From Desulfosporosinus sp. OT (GTDB lineage: Bacteria; Bacillota; Desulfitobacteriia; Desulfitobacteriales; Desulfitobacteriaceae), in the NCBI RefSeq assembly GCF_000224515.1, contig NZ_AGAF01000187.1, forward strand, positions 1 through 64,000: a DNA stretch of 64,000 nt. The letters are read 5' to 3'. The position numbers were made by a program, and so were the translations under genes. Positions 1-8,745 of this stretch are shown piece after piece; position 1 is the stretch's first letter; every line of letters begins with the position of its first letter. The notes beneath the pieces were generated by a model. The model had not been told where the DNA came from. It saw nothing but the letters and a program-made list of their open reading frames with translations, and did no database searches.

Positions 1-236
1 GAAGCTGAGCTGCGCCGCTGGGCTTGGAACGGATTTGGTGCTAGGCTCTAGGGATTTCTGTTAGCGTTGGCTTGACGTAACGCCGTGGACATGCTTTCCA
101 AGCATGCGGCACCTCTGTATCGGTGCTGAGCTGCGCTGAGGAGAACGAAGTTTTCAGGTACAAACTTGTTCGATTAGGATATAATATTGTCAGAGAATCT
201 GATTTTCGTACAAACTGAAAATGGAGTTGAGATAGA
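1..236. other. Non-coding left edge, upstream of the first TA pair
   Basis: No convincing gene is seen. A short direct repeat, GCTGAGCTGCG, occurs near positions 4 and 124, and a small hairpin (CATGCTT, 3-nt loop, AAGCATG) lies at about 91-107. A TATAAT hexamer at 180-185 could be the -10 box of the following TA operon, but no well-spaced -35 box goes with it. Confidence 0.4.
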
Positions 237-563
237 ATGGAAAGCATTGGGCGAAGGGTTTCCAAGTCTAAGGTGAAAACGAGAAATAATAAAATTGTAA
301 TTCGAAATCGGAATCAAATTACAATTCCAAGAGAATATGCAGAATATGTAGGTATCGGTGAAGGTGAAGAATTAAAGTATGAGATTTCGGATGATGGGGC
401 ACTGATCCTCCGACCAGTCATAACAGTACCAAAGGACCAAGCTTGGTTTTGGACGAAAAAGTGGCAGGCCGAAGAAAGAGAAGTGGATGAGGAAATCAAG
501 ACAGGCCAGATAAGCGCTCCTCAAAATCTGGAGGATTTTATTCATGACCTTGAAAAGCTTTAG
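237..563 (+). CDS. AbrB/SpoVT-type antitoxin (TA module 1)
   Basis: This 108-aa protein has a swapped-hairpin AbrB-like DNA-binding domain at about residues 18-60 (NRNQITIPREY, then GEELKYEI and LILRPV). A C-terminal tail carries the motif QAWFWTKKWQ followed by an acidic region. Antitoxins of this kind bind their own promoter through the AbrB fold and mask the toxin with the tail. The gene overlaps the next gene, a RelE-like toxin, by 20 nt, as usual for TA operons. The same FWT-x-x-WQ tail occurs in the antitoxins at 43072-43383 and 44284-44601, so three related modules lie in this window. The start is the ATG after a weak GGAG site. The family call is firm; the exact neutralisation mode is inferred. 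Confidence 0.8.
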   Translation: MESIGRRVSKSKVKTRNNKIVIRNRNQITIPREYAEYVGIGEGEELKYEISDDGALILRPVITVPKDQAWFWTKKWQAEEREVDEEIKTGQISAPQNLEDFIHDLEKL

Positions 564-819
564 ACGTTCCAAACGGTTTGAACGCAACTTCAAGAAGCTT
601 CCACAAGAAATCAAAGATGCATTTTACAGTCAGTTGAAAAAGTTCCGTACCAGCCATCCTAATCTTCACCCTTCGCTAAGGGTCAAAGGGGTTCAAGGCA
701 AAAAGGGAATATATGAGATGACAGTGACAATGGATATCCGGGTTACCTTCGAGTATACAGAAAATGGGATGTTGTTCAGGAACATAGGCGCTCATGATGA
801 GACACTTAAGAATGCTTAG
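544..819 (+). CDS. RelE/YoeB-like mRNA interferase toxin (TA module 1)
   Basis: This 91-aa basic protein has the compact RelE/ParE layout. Two N-terminal helices are rich in Lys/Arg (FRRSKRFERNFKKLP), followed by a central strand with HPSLRVKGVQG, a core strand (DIRVTFEY) and a C-terminal NIGAHDE segment. RelE-family toxins usually cut mRNA on the ribosome. The HPSLR-K and IG-HD pattern is shared with the toxins at 42804-43082 and 44058-44315. Translation starts inside the antitoxin gene (20-nt overlap), with a GGAGG site about 10 nt upstream, which suggests translational coupling. The cellular target is inferred from the family. Confidence 0.8.
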   Translation: MTLKSFRRSKRFERNFKKLPQEIKDAFYSQLKKFRTSHPNLHPSLRVKGVQGKKGIYEMTVTMDIRVTFEYTENGMLFRNIGAHDETLKNA

Positions 820-905
820 CTAGCGTTCTCTGCTCGAGGCCAAGGCCAGCGTTCGCTTAAGGATGTGTTCATAACACTATGAGGAGGTAAGGGAGGTGTG
901 TTCGT

Positions 906-2168
906 TTGAAAAATGAAAGTGCGGGGTCTGGTTTGAAAGAGATTGTGCTGCAGAGCCAGTCTAAGAGGTTACGGGCGGCTGTCTTTGAGCAGGGCAATTT
1001 AATGGATGTGTTCGAGGAAGAGGGCGGTTCGACTCATTTGGTGGGAAATATTTATCGGGGTCGGGTGGAGAATGTTTTGCCTGGGATGCAGGCGGCGTTT
1101 GTTGATATTGGGCTGGATAAGAATGCGTTTCTCTATGTTAGTGATGCTGTGCTGTCGCGTTTTGAGGAGGACGAGAAGGTTGATCCTGCTGCTCATGTTC
1201 GGATTGAGCACATTCTTAAACCTCGTCAAGAACTATTGGTTCAGATTATTAAAGAACCGGTGGGCTCAAAGGGGGCCCGGATTAGTGTCAATTTGACGTT
1301 GCCTGGGCGGTATGTTGTGCTGCTTCCTCAGGTAAGTTATATTGGTGTGTCTCGGAAGATTCAAGACAATGATGAACGGGCTCGTTTGCGAGATTTGGCG
1401 GATAGCGCTAAGCCGGAGGGTATGGGGGTTATTATTCGCACTCTGGCTGAGGGAATTGCCGGTGAAGAGATTGCGGAAGATATTGCTCAGCTTGTGGAGA
1501 CCTGGAGAGCTTTGCAACCGAGGATTCCGCATGTTTCTATGCCGGGTCTGGTCCACAAGGATGTGGATTTGATTTCCCGGTTAGTGCGCGATTGGATTGA
1601 TCAAGACGTGGGGAGAATTATTGTTGATAAGGATGAAGTGGCGCAAACCCTGCGCAAGGCCTTGCGAGAGATTGAACATCCGGCAGCAAAACACATTCTT
1701 GTGGTCACGGGAGAGGACCTCTTTGCCAAGTATGGTGTCGATGATGAAATTCGGAAAACTCTGCGCCCTAAGGTTTGGTTAAAAAGCGGAGGTTATCTAA
1801 TAATTCAGCAGACAGAAGCTTTAAGCGTAATTGATGTGAATACTGGAAAATATGTGGGGCAACGTTCTCTGGAGGAAACAGTGCTCCATACGAACTTGGA
1901 GGCTGCTCGTGAGATTGCCCATCAGTTGCGTCTGAGAAATCTTGGCGGGATTATTATCATTGACTTTATCGACATGGCGGCTAGAGAAGATCAGCAGCAG
2001 GTGATTGAAGTACTGGAGAAGTCCTGCGCTCGGGATAAGACGAAGTCCCAGGTGTTAGGGCTGACCCAACTGGGGTTGGTGGAAATGACCCGGAAAAAAG
2101 TCGGTCAGACGTTAGCGGTGCGTTATACCTTGCCCTGTCCGACCTGTGATGGGAGCGGAAGAGTCTAG
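906..2168 (+). CDS. rng: Ribonuclease G/E family endoribonuclease, C-terminally short
   Basis: Single-strand endoribonuclease of the RNase E/G family, acting in rRNA and mRNA processing. The 420-aa protein has an N-terminal S1 RNA-binding domain (GNIYRGRVENVLPGMQAAFVD, about residues 45-125). It is followed by the RNase H-like/DNase I-like catalytic core with the metal-binding DVNTGKY and IDFIDM motifs near residues 310 and 350. It ends at the Zn-link motif CPTCDGSGRV and lacks the 80-90 residue small domain that follows this motif in E. coli RNase G. The start is TTG at 906, with strong AGGAGG and GGGAGG sites before it. A terminator follows directly. The S1 and catalytic parts are intact; the missing tail could weaken dimerisation. 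Confidence 0.93.
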   Translation: MKNESAGSGLKEIVLQSQSKRLRAAVFEQGNLMDVFEEEGGSTHLVGNIYRGRVENVLPGMQAAFVDIGLDKNAFLYVSDAVLSRFEEDEKVDPAAHVRIEHILKPRQELLVQIIKEPVGSKGARISVNLTLPGRYVVLLPQVSYIGVSRKIQDNDERARLRDLADSAKPEGMGVIIRTLAEGIAGEEIAEDIAQLVETWRALQPRIPHVSMPGLVHKDVDLISRLVRDWIDQDVGRIIVDKDEVAQTLRKALREIEHPAAKHILVVTGEDLFAKYGVDDEIRKTLRPKVWLKSGGYLIIQQTEALSVIDVNTGKYVGQRSLEETVLHTNLEAAREIAHQLRLRNLGGIIIIDFIDMAAREDQQQVIEVLEKSCARDKTKSQVLGLTQLGLVEMTRKKVGQTLAVRYTLPCPTCDGSGRV

Positions 2169-2192
2169 GAAGATACAACTCAACAGAAGCCC

Positions 2193-2244
2193 AAAATCCT
2201 CGAAAGTCTTCATATAGAAAGGCTTTCGAGGATTTTTCTTTTTT
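2193..2244 (+). terminator. Rho-independent terminator after rng
   Basis: A perfect 14-bp stem (2193-2206 with 2223-2236, core ATCCTCGAAAG) with a 16-nt loop is followed by TTTTTCTTTTTT. It lies 25 nt after the rng stop codon and separates rng from the surface-protein genes. Confidence 0.9.
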
Positions 2245-2688
2245 AGAAGAGCCATACAAATCTTCCATCACTAGGGATGAATTGTGCCAATTGCTGTGAT
2301 CACACAGCTTAAGATGGAGAGCGCGTTATTTCAGTTGCAAGATAAGTTCCACAAAAGTGATTTATTTCTAATAAAAGGTCTAAGTAAGCAGGAATATTTG
2401 ATTTTATACAGAATCAATTGTATAGCGGGGATACTCCCTTTAATTAATATTAATGGGATGAGGCGATTGCGGGTGTTTTAATAATACCTATTTGGTTCTA
2501 TGCCTACTTCCTTAGAAGAATTCTTAATGGGAGAGTATCTCAAGAAGTATTGGATTCATTTAGGACATTAAGATATTTATAGTTCATTTTAAGGGGGTGA
2601 AGGACGACCGCGTAACGTCCTGAGTGGGAGCAAGATAACCATTTTATTACCAAATTTGAACCTAATTTTGAGAGGAGAAATTCAATAC
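2245..2688. other. Intergenic region before the first CWB2 gene
   Basis: This 440-bp AT-rich stretch carries no convincing gene. A 65-codon reading frame at 2284-2481 has no ribosome site and no recognisable motif. The last 90 bp (about 2593-2640) are G-rich and may belong to the 5' leader of the following gene, but no known riboswitch was recognised. Confidence 0.4.
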
Positions 2689-5469
2689 ATGAAGAAATCC
2701 AAAAAGGCGTTAGCTTCGTTAGCTATCGCAGGAATGCTTTCTATGATTCCGTTCAATGCCCTTGCAGAGAATGCAATCCCAGCTCGTATAGGGGGAACTG
2801 CAGCGGCACAGACAGCGGTACAAATTGCTAATCAAACAGGCTGGACAGGTACAGCAATCCTTGCATCATCGACTTCCTACGGTATGGTAGATGCGCTGAC
2901 CGCTGGTCCACTTGCCACGTTCCTCAAAGCGCCTATTCTTCTGCAAGAAGCTGGGAATGTACTGAATCCAGATACCAAAGCAGAACTCACTAAACTAGAG
3001 GTTAAGACAGTTTATGTAACAAGCGGAACTGCGGTCATTAGCCAAGCCGTTCTTGATCAGTTGACTAACATGGGTATTAAAGTTGTTCCATTGGGTGGCT
3101 CAGATCGTTTTGAAACAGCCGTGAACATTGCTAAGCAAATGGTTGCCCTCGGTGCTAACGTCAATAAAGTCGCTGTTGCTTATGGATGGCTAAATCAAGA
3201 TGCACTTTCCATCGCTTCAATAGCGTCTGCCCAAACCGAGCCAATTCTTTTAACCGAGAAAAATACAGTTCCTGAAAGCGTAAAAGCATTTTTAACCACA
3301 AACCCGAGTGTGACAGCAACCGATCTAATTGGTGGTACAGGTGTTGTCAGTGACGGGGTTAAGGCTCAGTTGCCAAATGCAACCCGCCAGTTTGGCAACA
3401 CAGCGTATGATACGAACCTTGCCGTGCTTAAAGCATTTGACAGCGTTCTGAAGTATGATCATGTCTTCATAGCCAACGGTGAAACAGCTATTGATGCCTT
3501 GGCCGGAGCGCCTCTTGCCGCGCAGTACAATTCCGGTATTGTTCTCACCAAAGGAACAGCTAATGAGGGTACAAAATACGTAAGCAGTAAGCTTTCCGTT
3601 ACCAGCGTTGTCACAGCTTTAGGGGGGACAGCAGTTGTGCCTGAAGCAGTACGCGCAGGCGTAGTTTATGTAGCCCCTGTTGTGCCTGTTGTGCCTAGTG
3701 GTGGTGGTGGAGGCGGTGGCGGCAGCAGCTCTTCATCAGTTGCCTCCGTAAAGAATTCAACGGAGTTAGCCAATGCACTAGATGACAAGAGTATCACCAA
3801 AATCAAATTCACAGCCAATATAACAAAGAATTTGAATATTACCCGCTCCCTGTCCATTGACTTCGGGAAATATGTCTTAACAGGTAACGTATCCTTTGAC
3901 CATACCCATATCGGAACGTCAAGTTTAAAGGGAACTGCAGCGGACAGCATTATTGGTAATTTAACTGTTGATACAGAAAACGCATCATTTGAAAACAATG
4001 TAAGTGTTAGTGGCAATGTAAGTATTGCCGATGTTGAAATTGGTACTTGGACTGAATCCGCAGATGGCAACACACTAATTATAACCGACAGTGACGGTGC
4101 AGTCATAACCATAAATGGAAGCCCGGGTTCAGTTACAGTCAGTGAGAATGCAGCTGGGTCTTTAACAATCAACGTTAATGCAGAAGCGACAATTAATAAC
4201 ATTACTTGCAATGCTCCTGTGAACCTCAAAGTTGCAGCCAATGCACATGTTACCAGCGTAGTTATTGGAGCAAAGGCTGGCGGCTCAACCGTTACGAACA
4301 ACGGAAATTTATCAAGTTTGGCAACCTATGCACCTCTGAACCTAGTAGCCAATGTGGCTCCTGGCGCTACATCAACCGCACCGGGTATTGAGATAGCAAT
4401 CTCTGGTAAAGAAAAAGATAAAGTTAAACCAGTTACTATGGGAGCACTCAAAATTACGGACATTTCTTCAATCGATGGAGCAACATTAATTGGCGATACC
4501 CTATCATTCTCCTTTGCTAAACTGACAAAAGATTCGGGGATTACCGTTTCCAAAGACGCTAAGGCGTCGATTACCATTGGTAATTCAGGACCGATTGGAG
4601 ATTTTGACCTAAAAGCAGGGGTAAATACCAACATTCTAACCGCCCCCTTACCAACCAATCTCAACTTAGCTCAAACCAATATGACAGCGGTCTTTAACGC
4701 CATTAAGGATTTAAATTCAACGGATAAAGAAGCCATCTTAAACACCGTTGATTTTGCCAAAGTATTGGAACTTGTTCAGGATGCAGATCCGGATACGCAA
4801 AATGCTGTATTTGAGCAGGTTGGATTTAGCGATTTCTATAAGGCAATTCGCAATGCCAGTCCGGATTTAAAATCTAAAATTGTAGATAATATGACGGCAG
4901 TTATTAATAAATCCTTAGAGGAAAATAGTGCTGACTTTAAAACTGATGTAGAAAGTATTATGGTGGGCGTCGTTGGTAAGATGGGTTTAAGTGGGGATCA
5001 GAAGAACATATTACTCGATTTCTATTCGGACGACAACACAGATGTGGCAGCCTTACTCAAAGCTCTTAACCTTTCTGTAGAGCAAAAAGCGGCTCTTGTC
5101 GACAATCTGGATTATGCGAAACTTTTTGAAGCAATGATGGATGATCTCACGCCTGAGACAAGAGCTAAGATGTTTAAAACTGTCAACTTTACGGATCTCT
5201 TCAACGCGATTAAGTCGGCAAATGAAGCTCAGAAAGAGCAGATTTATGAGAATATCCTCGGCACCATGGACACCATTGCTGCTGACTCAGGTATTTCACG
5301 CGTTGACTTGCTTAATGCCCTGGTATTTGGAGCGGATAAAAAGGAGGCCTTCTTCCATTTCCTGAGAAACTTAGATGGAACGACTGGCGATGTAACGGCA
5401 ACCGTTACATTAACTGATGCTAATTCAGGTTCAAGTACTAAAACTTACACCTTCATTATCAGCGAGTAA
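2689..5469 (+). CDS. Secreted cell-wall-binding repeat (CWB2) protein with beta-helix and helical-repeat regions
   Basis: Large exported surface protein of 926 aa from ATG 2689, chosen because GAGGAG lies 11 nt upstream and a clean signal peptide follows (MKKSKKALASLAIAGMLSM, cleavage after ALA). Residues about 30-330 contain three CWB2 repeats, a family that anchors proteins to anionic wall polymers. Typical pieces are RIGG, DALTAGPLA, PILL, VYVTSGTAVIS and LGGSDRFETAVNIAKQ. A glycine/serine linker near residue 345 leads into a strand-rich, asparagine-rich region resembling a beta-helix (about 360-560). The C-terminal third is helical and has about four copies of a 26-residue motif (VDFxxLxxAI). 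The gene is followed by another CWB2 gene with the same domain order at its N-terminus. Ligand and function are unknown. Confidence 0.85.
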   Translation: MKKSKKALASLAIAGMLSMIPFNALAENAIPARIGGTAAAQTAVQIANQTGWTGTAILASSTSYGMVDALTAGPLATFLKAPILLQEAGNVLNPDTKAELTKLEVKTVYVTSGTAVISQAVLDQLTNMGIKVVPLGGSDRFETAVNIAKQMVALGANVNKVAVAYGWLNQDALSIASIASAQTEPILLTEKNTVPESVKAFLTTNPSVTATDLIGGTGVVSDGVKAQLPNATRQFGNTAYDTNLAVLKAFDSVLKYDHVFIANGETAIDALAGAPLAAQYNSGIVLTKGTANEGTKYVSSKLSVTSVVTALGGTAVVPEAVRAGVVYVAPVVPVVPSGGGGGGGGSSSSSVASVKNSTELANALDDKSITKIKFTANITKNLNITRSLSIDFGKYVLTGNVSFDHTHIGTSSLKGTAADSIIGNLTVDTENASFENNVSVSGNVSIADVEIGTWTESADGNTLIITDSDGAVITINGSPGSVTVSENAAGSLTINVNAEATINNITCNAPVNLKVAANAHVTSVVIGAKAGGSTVTNNGNLSSLATYAPLNLVANVAPGATSTAPGIEIAISGKEKDKVKPVTMGALKITDISSIDGATLIGDTLSFSFAKLTKDSGITVSKDAKASITIGNSGPIGDFDLKAGVNTNILTAPLPTNLNLAQTNMTAVFNAIKDLNSTDKEAILNTVDFAKVLELVQDADPDTQNAVFEQVGFSDFYKAIRNASPDLKSKIVDNMTAVINKSLEENSADFKTDVESIMVGVVGKMGLSGDQKNILLDFYSDDNTDVAALLKALNLSVEQKAALVDNLDYAKLFEAMMDDLTPETRAKMFKTVNFTDLFNAIKSANEAQKEQIYENILGTMDTIAADSGISRVDLLNALVFGADKKEAFFHFLRNLDGTTGDVTATVTLTDANSGSSTKTYTFIISE

Positions 5470-5486
5470 GTTTGGTAATATTTGTG

Positions 5487-5516
5487 GGGCCAGCTTTGTA
5501 AGGCTGGCCCTTTCTG
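5487..5516 (+). terminator. Terminator between the two CWB2 genes
   Basis: An 8-bp GC-rich stem, GGGCCAGC with GCTGGCCC (5487-5494 and 5503-5510), is followed by a short TTTCT run just after the first CWB2 gene. Confidence 0.7.
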
Positions 5517-5715
5517 TCGATTACGATTCCGGTTGGCCAATAAGTGTCACCGCCGTTCTGCACTTAGCTGAGTAAAAGCTGGAAGAACATAGAAGTGAAA
5601 ATTCTTGCAGGAAAAAACAGAATTATAGCGAATAGTTACGATAAATGAATAACAATGTCTATTTTCTAACAGGGACATGTCTCTTTAGGTTTAAATATAA
5701 ATTAGGAGGACGATT

Positions 5716-7872
5716 ATGCGTAAAAAAACAAAACAAAAGCTGCTCAGCAGTTTTATGGCAGCGCTTGTTGTGTTGTCTCCGACTCTAACCCCAATGGTGG
5801 CGAAGGCAGCTTCAGTCAATGAATCAAATAGTATTACCCGGATCGGTGGCGTTGACCAGTACGCCACAGCAGCCCTGATGGCTCTAAAAGGCTGGCCAGA
5901 GACAACAGATAATGTCGTGCTCTCAGCCGGAATGAACTACTCACTCGTCGATGCTCTGGCAGCAGGTCCGTTAGCCGCCAAACTGAAAGCGCCTATTCTC
6001 TTAACAGATAATGGAGATCAACTGAATTCCTATGCCAAAGCCGAATTATTGCGTCTCCAACCTAAAAAGGTTTACATAACCAGCGGTACGGCAGTGATCA
6101 AATCCTCAGTTATTGACGAAATTAAAGCTTTAGGTATCACGCCCGTTCAGCTCGGAGGCTATGACCAATATGAGACCTCTGTGAACATTGCCCGTGAATT
6201 AGCCAGCCAAGGCGCTGATATTACCCGAGTTGTCTTAGCTGCCGGTTGGCTAAGCCCGGCAGATGCTCTGTCCATCGCTCCCATTGCCGCAGCCCAGGGG
6301 ATGCCGATCTTAACCACATCCCGTGATCAGCTGCCGGCCTCAGTAAAAACCTATTTAGACAGTATCCAGGCTAAGGTTACCGGTTCTTATGTGGTCGGTG
6401 GAACAGCTGTAGTGTCCGACGCCGTTAAAAATCAATTACCTGGTACAGTCAGCCGTTATGCAGGACAGACAAAGTATGACACCAATGTCCAAATCCTGAA
6501 GGGATTGGCAGATGAATATAAGAGTGATCAAGTTTATATTGCCAATGGGGAAACCCTAGTTGATGCTTTGGCAGGTGTATCCCTGGCTGCAGCAAACGAG
6601 GCTCCTATTGTTTTGGTCAATCGACAGGCAGAAGAGAGCACCAAGGACTTTATGAAACTGACGATGGCAGCATCCAATATGGTCGCTTTAGGCGGCGAAG
6701 CCGTAGTACCTTCTGCAGTCCTAAATAATTTGGATTCTGGCATTGAATATGCTACGGACAATAGCACAGTTGGTTCACTGGACTCTGCTAATTCGGCGGA
6801 ACTGAAGGACAACATTCGGATTACAGGGAATAACATAACCCTGGAAAATGCTCAGGCCGACTACAGCGTCTATGTCAAAGGTGAGAACATCACCCTGAAG
6901 AATCTAAAGGTCAAAGGGACAGTCTTTGTTGATCCCGGCGACAGCGGATCGGCAACCCTAGAGGGTGTCGACGCGGCCAAAATTGTCATTCGCTCTGGAG
7001 GCAATGACAGCATTCATCTGAATAATACAACGGCGGATGTACTTGACATAGACAGCAGCAGTGATGTGCGGGTTGAGTCGGCAGGGACTACGGCAATCGC
7101 CAATACAGAGGTTCGTTCTTCGGCAATCCTTGACGTTCAAGATGGTTCGCTGGGTGGAGTTACTATTTTGAGTACCCCCGGACAGAGTCCTCTTGTCGAG
7201 CTGCGCGGGATATTTACTCAGCCGGTTGTGATCAATAATGAAAATGCCCAACTTCATCTCAGTGCCACAGCAGTCCTCCCAAGTCTTATAGCCAACGTTA
7301 AAACATCTCTTTTGGTCGACCTGGGAGCAAAAGTAACAAAATATGATAACAAAGGAAATTTCGTGGTAATCACCGGAACGGGGGCGAAAGCAATTCCAGC
7401 CAGCAGTTCTGCAACTTCGGGCGGTTCAACTGGTACTACGTCCGGTTCAACAGGCTCTTCGCCTGCCGAAGACCCGACAAATCCTACTACACCTACTGAT
7501 CCAGCCTCCGTCAACATTAGCGGCCTGCGTGTGATCACTGATCCGTCAAATTCCTTGGGACCCTTCGAGAATGGGGCGGAAATTGATCTTTCCGGACTTG
7601 GTGATCCAGTCCAGCTTTTGGGTTTTGCGGTAAAGGCAGACCAGGATTGTACCATGAAACTAACGTTCCTTGGTAAAACCAAGAATATCTCTTTAACAGC
7701 AGATGATGAGAAAATTATTACCCTGAGTGATCTTGGCGAGAATATAACGGCAACTATGGAATTATTAAGAGAATATTATTCCGATACTAATACTAAAACC
7801 CTGGAAGGCAAGCTATTAATCGGCGGAGAATCCGTAGGAAAGTTAAAGGTCAAATTAATTTTGGCAAAGTAA
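5716..7872 (+). CDS. Secreted cell-wall-binding repeat (CWB2) protein with beta-helix-like region
   Basis: Exported 718-aa surface protein. The signal peptide is MRKKTKQKLLSSFMAALVVL, with cleavage after AKA near residue 32. Three CWB2 repeats span about residues 40-345 (RIGGVDQYATA, DALAAGPLAAKLKAPILL, VYITSGTAVIKSS, LGGYDQYETSVNIARE). A repetitive strand-rich region of about 380-560 follows (ITLENAQADYSVYVKGENI-like turns), consistent with a right-handed beta-helix. A Ser/Thr/Gly linker then leads to a small C-terminal beta domain. An AGGAGG site lies 8 nt before the ATG. It is a paralogue of the preceding gene in its anchor part but has its own terminator. The closeness to the polysaccharide locus fits a role at the same cell surface; the role itself is not known. 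Confidence 0.87.
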   Translation: MRKKTKQKLLSSFMAALVVLSPTLTPMVAKAASVNESNSITRIGGVDQYATAALMALKGWPETTDNVVLSAGMNYSLVDALAAGPLAAKLKAPILLTDNGDQLNSYAKAELLRLQPKKVYITSGTAVIKSSVIDEIKALGITPVQLGGYDQYETSVNIARELASQGADITRVVLAAGWLSPADALSIAPIAAAQGMPILTTSRDQLPASVKTYLDSIQAKVTGSYVVGGTAVVSDAVKNQLPGTVSRYAGQTKYDTNVQILKGLADEYKSDQVYIANGETLVDALAGVSLAAANEAPIVLVNRQAEESTKDFMKLTMAASNMVALGGEAVVPSAVLNNLDSGIEYATDNSTVGSLDSANSAELKDNIRITGNNITLENAQADYSVYVKGENITLKNLKVKGTVFVDPGDSGSATLEGVDAAKIVIRSGGNDSIHLNNTTADVLDIDSSSDVRVESAGTTAIANTEVRSSAILDVQDGSLGGVTILSTPGQSPLVELRGIFTQPVVINNENAQLHLSATAVLPSLIANVKTSLLVDLGAKVTKYDNKGNFVVITGTGAKAIPASSSATSGGSTGTTSGSTGSSPAEDPTNPTTPTDPASVNISGLRVITDPSNSLGPFENGAEIDLSGLGDPVQLLGFAVKADQDCTMKLTFLGKTKNISLTADDEKIITLSDLGENITATMELLREYYSDTNTKTLEGKLLIGGESVGKLKVKLILAK

Positions 7873-7900
7873 GGGATCTGCAATCAATTAGTGTTTCTGT

Positions 7901-7924
7901 GGCCGTATTTAATACGGCCTTTCA
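7901..7924 (+). terminator. Small terminator hairpin after the second CWB2 gene
   Basis: A near-perfect palindrome built from GGCCGTATT and AATACGGCC (7901-7919) is followed by TTT, 28 nt after the stop codon. Confidence 0.65.
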
Positions 7925-8032
7925 CCTGCAATACTAATTTAAAAACATTATTTATTCCTGGAGGAAATGAAAGAATTAACGCGAATAATATAAGGTCGAA
8001 CCAGTTTCCCAGTAACTATTTGGGAGGTCAAA

Positions 8033-8731
8033 ATGGAAGAGGAAATCGAATTACGGCAGTATTGGGATATGCTGCGAAAACGTTGGATGATCGTGGTGGT
8101 GCTGCCCCTTATCGCAGCGCTGACCAGCGGAATTATTAGTTTTTTTGTCATTAAACCAGTTTATCAAGCTTCTACTACGCTGATTGTCGGGAAAAAAGCT
8201 GCCGAGGCAGGTCAAGCGGCTACCCAAATGCTGGATAATAGTGTACTCCTAGCGAACCAACAACTTGCTAAAACCTATGCTACGATTGCTCAGAGTCGTA
8301 CCGTCGAGCAAAGTGTGCTCAATGACTTAAACCTAGCGCTCACAGTTGGAGAACTAGATAAACTGATTTCCATAAATCCTGTGAAGACTACAGAAATCTT
8401 AGAAATTCAGGTTAGCAATACAGACCCTAAGCTAGCCGCTTCGATTGCCAACACCATGGCGCAAGAGTTTTCTAAAGCCGTTATTGAAATAAAAAAGGTG
8501 GACAGTGTTAGTATCGTGGACACTGCGGTGACCCCGGATAAGCCTGTTAAGCCTAATAAAACCCTGAACATACTGATTGCCTTTGTTGTGGGCTTGATGG
8601 CTGCGGTTGGCTTGGCCTTCTTGCTGGAATACTTGGATAACACTATCAAGACCTCAGAGGATGTCGAGAAGCTCTTGGGAATTCCCGTACTGGGCGTTAT
8701 TCCCAACTATCAAATAGGCAAACAAGGGTAA
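8033..8731 (+). CDS. Wzz/YveK-type chain-length determinant and tyrosine-kinase modulator (copy 1)
   Basis: Polysaccharide co-polymerase of 232 aa that sits in the membrane and activates the partner kinase. Two transmembrane segments flank an extracellular helical domain: about residues 18-40 (IVVVLPLIAALTSGIISFFV) and 178-200 (LIAFVVGLMAAVGLAFLL). The second is preceded by the family's proline motif PDKPVKPNK. The short cytoplasmic tail (SEDVEKLLGIPVLGVIP) is the usual kinase-activating end. The start follows GGGAGG by 7 nt. The kinase gene follows 14 nt later. A close paralogue lies at 40096-40800 with the same neighbour, so the modulator-kinase pair is duplicated across the locus. Confidence 0.93.
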   Translation: MEEEIELRQYWDMLRKRWMIVVVLPLIAALTSGIISFFVIKPVYQASTTLIVGKKAAEAGQAATQMLDNSVLLANQQLAKTYATIAQSRTVEQSVLNDLNLALTVGELDKLISINPVKTTEILEIQVSNTDPKLAASIANTMAQEFSKAVIEIKKVDSVSIVDTAVTPDKPVKPNKTLNILIAFVVGLMAAVGLAFLLEYLDNTIKTSEDVEKLLGIPVLGVIPNYQIGKQG

Positions 8732-8745
8732 GGGAGTAGATTTTA

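Noticed and set aside
2284..2481. 65-codon plus-strand frame after the rng terminator
   Set aside because: No ribosome site, no motif, and normal intergenic composition.
2593..2688. Possible riboswitch before the first CWB2 gene
   Set aside because: A G-rich stretch recalled a cyclic-di-GMP riboswitch, but the conserved pieces of that class are not present.
3666..4301. 211-codon minus-strand frame
   Set aside because: It lies inside the repetitive beta-helix part of the first CWB2 gene; repetitive composition keeps the opposite frame open.
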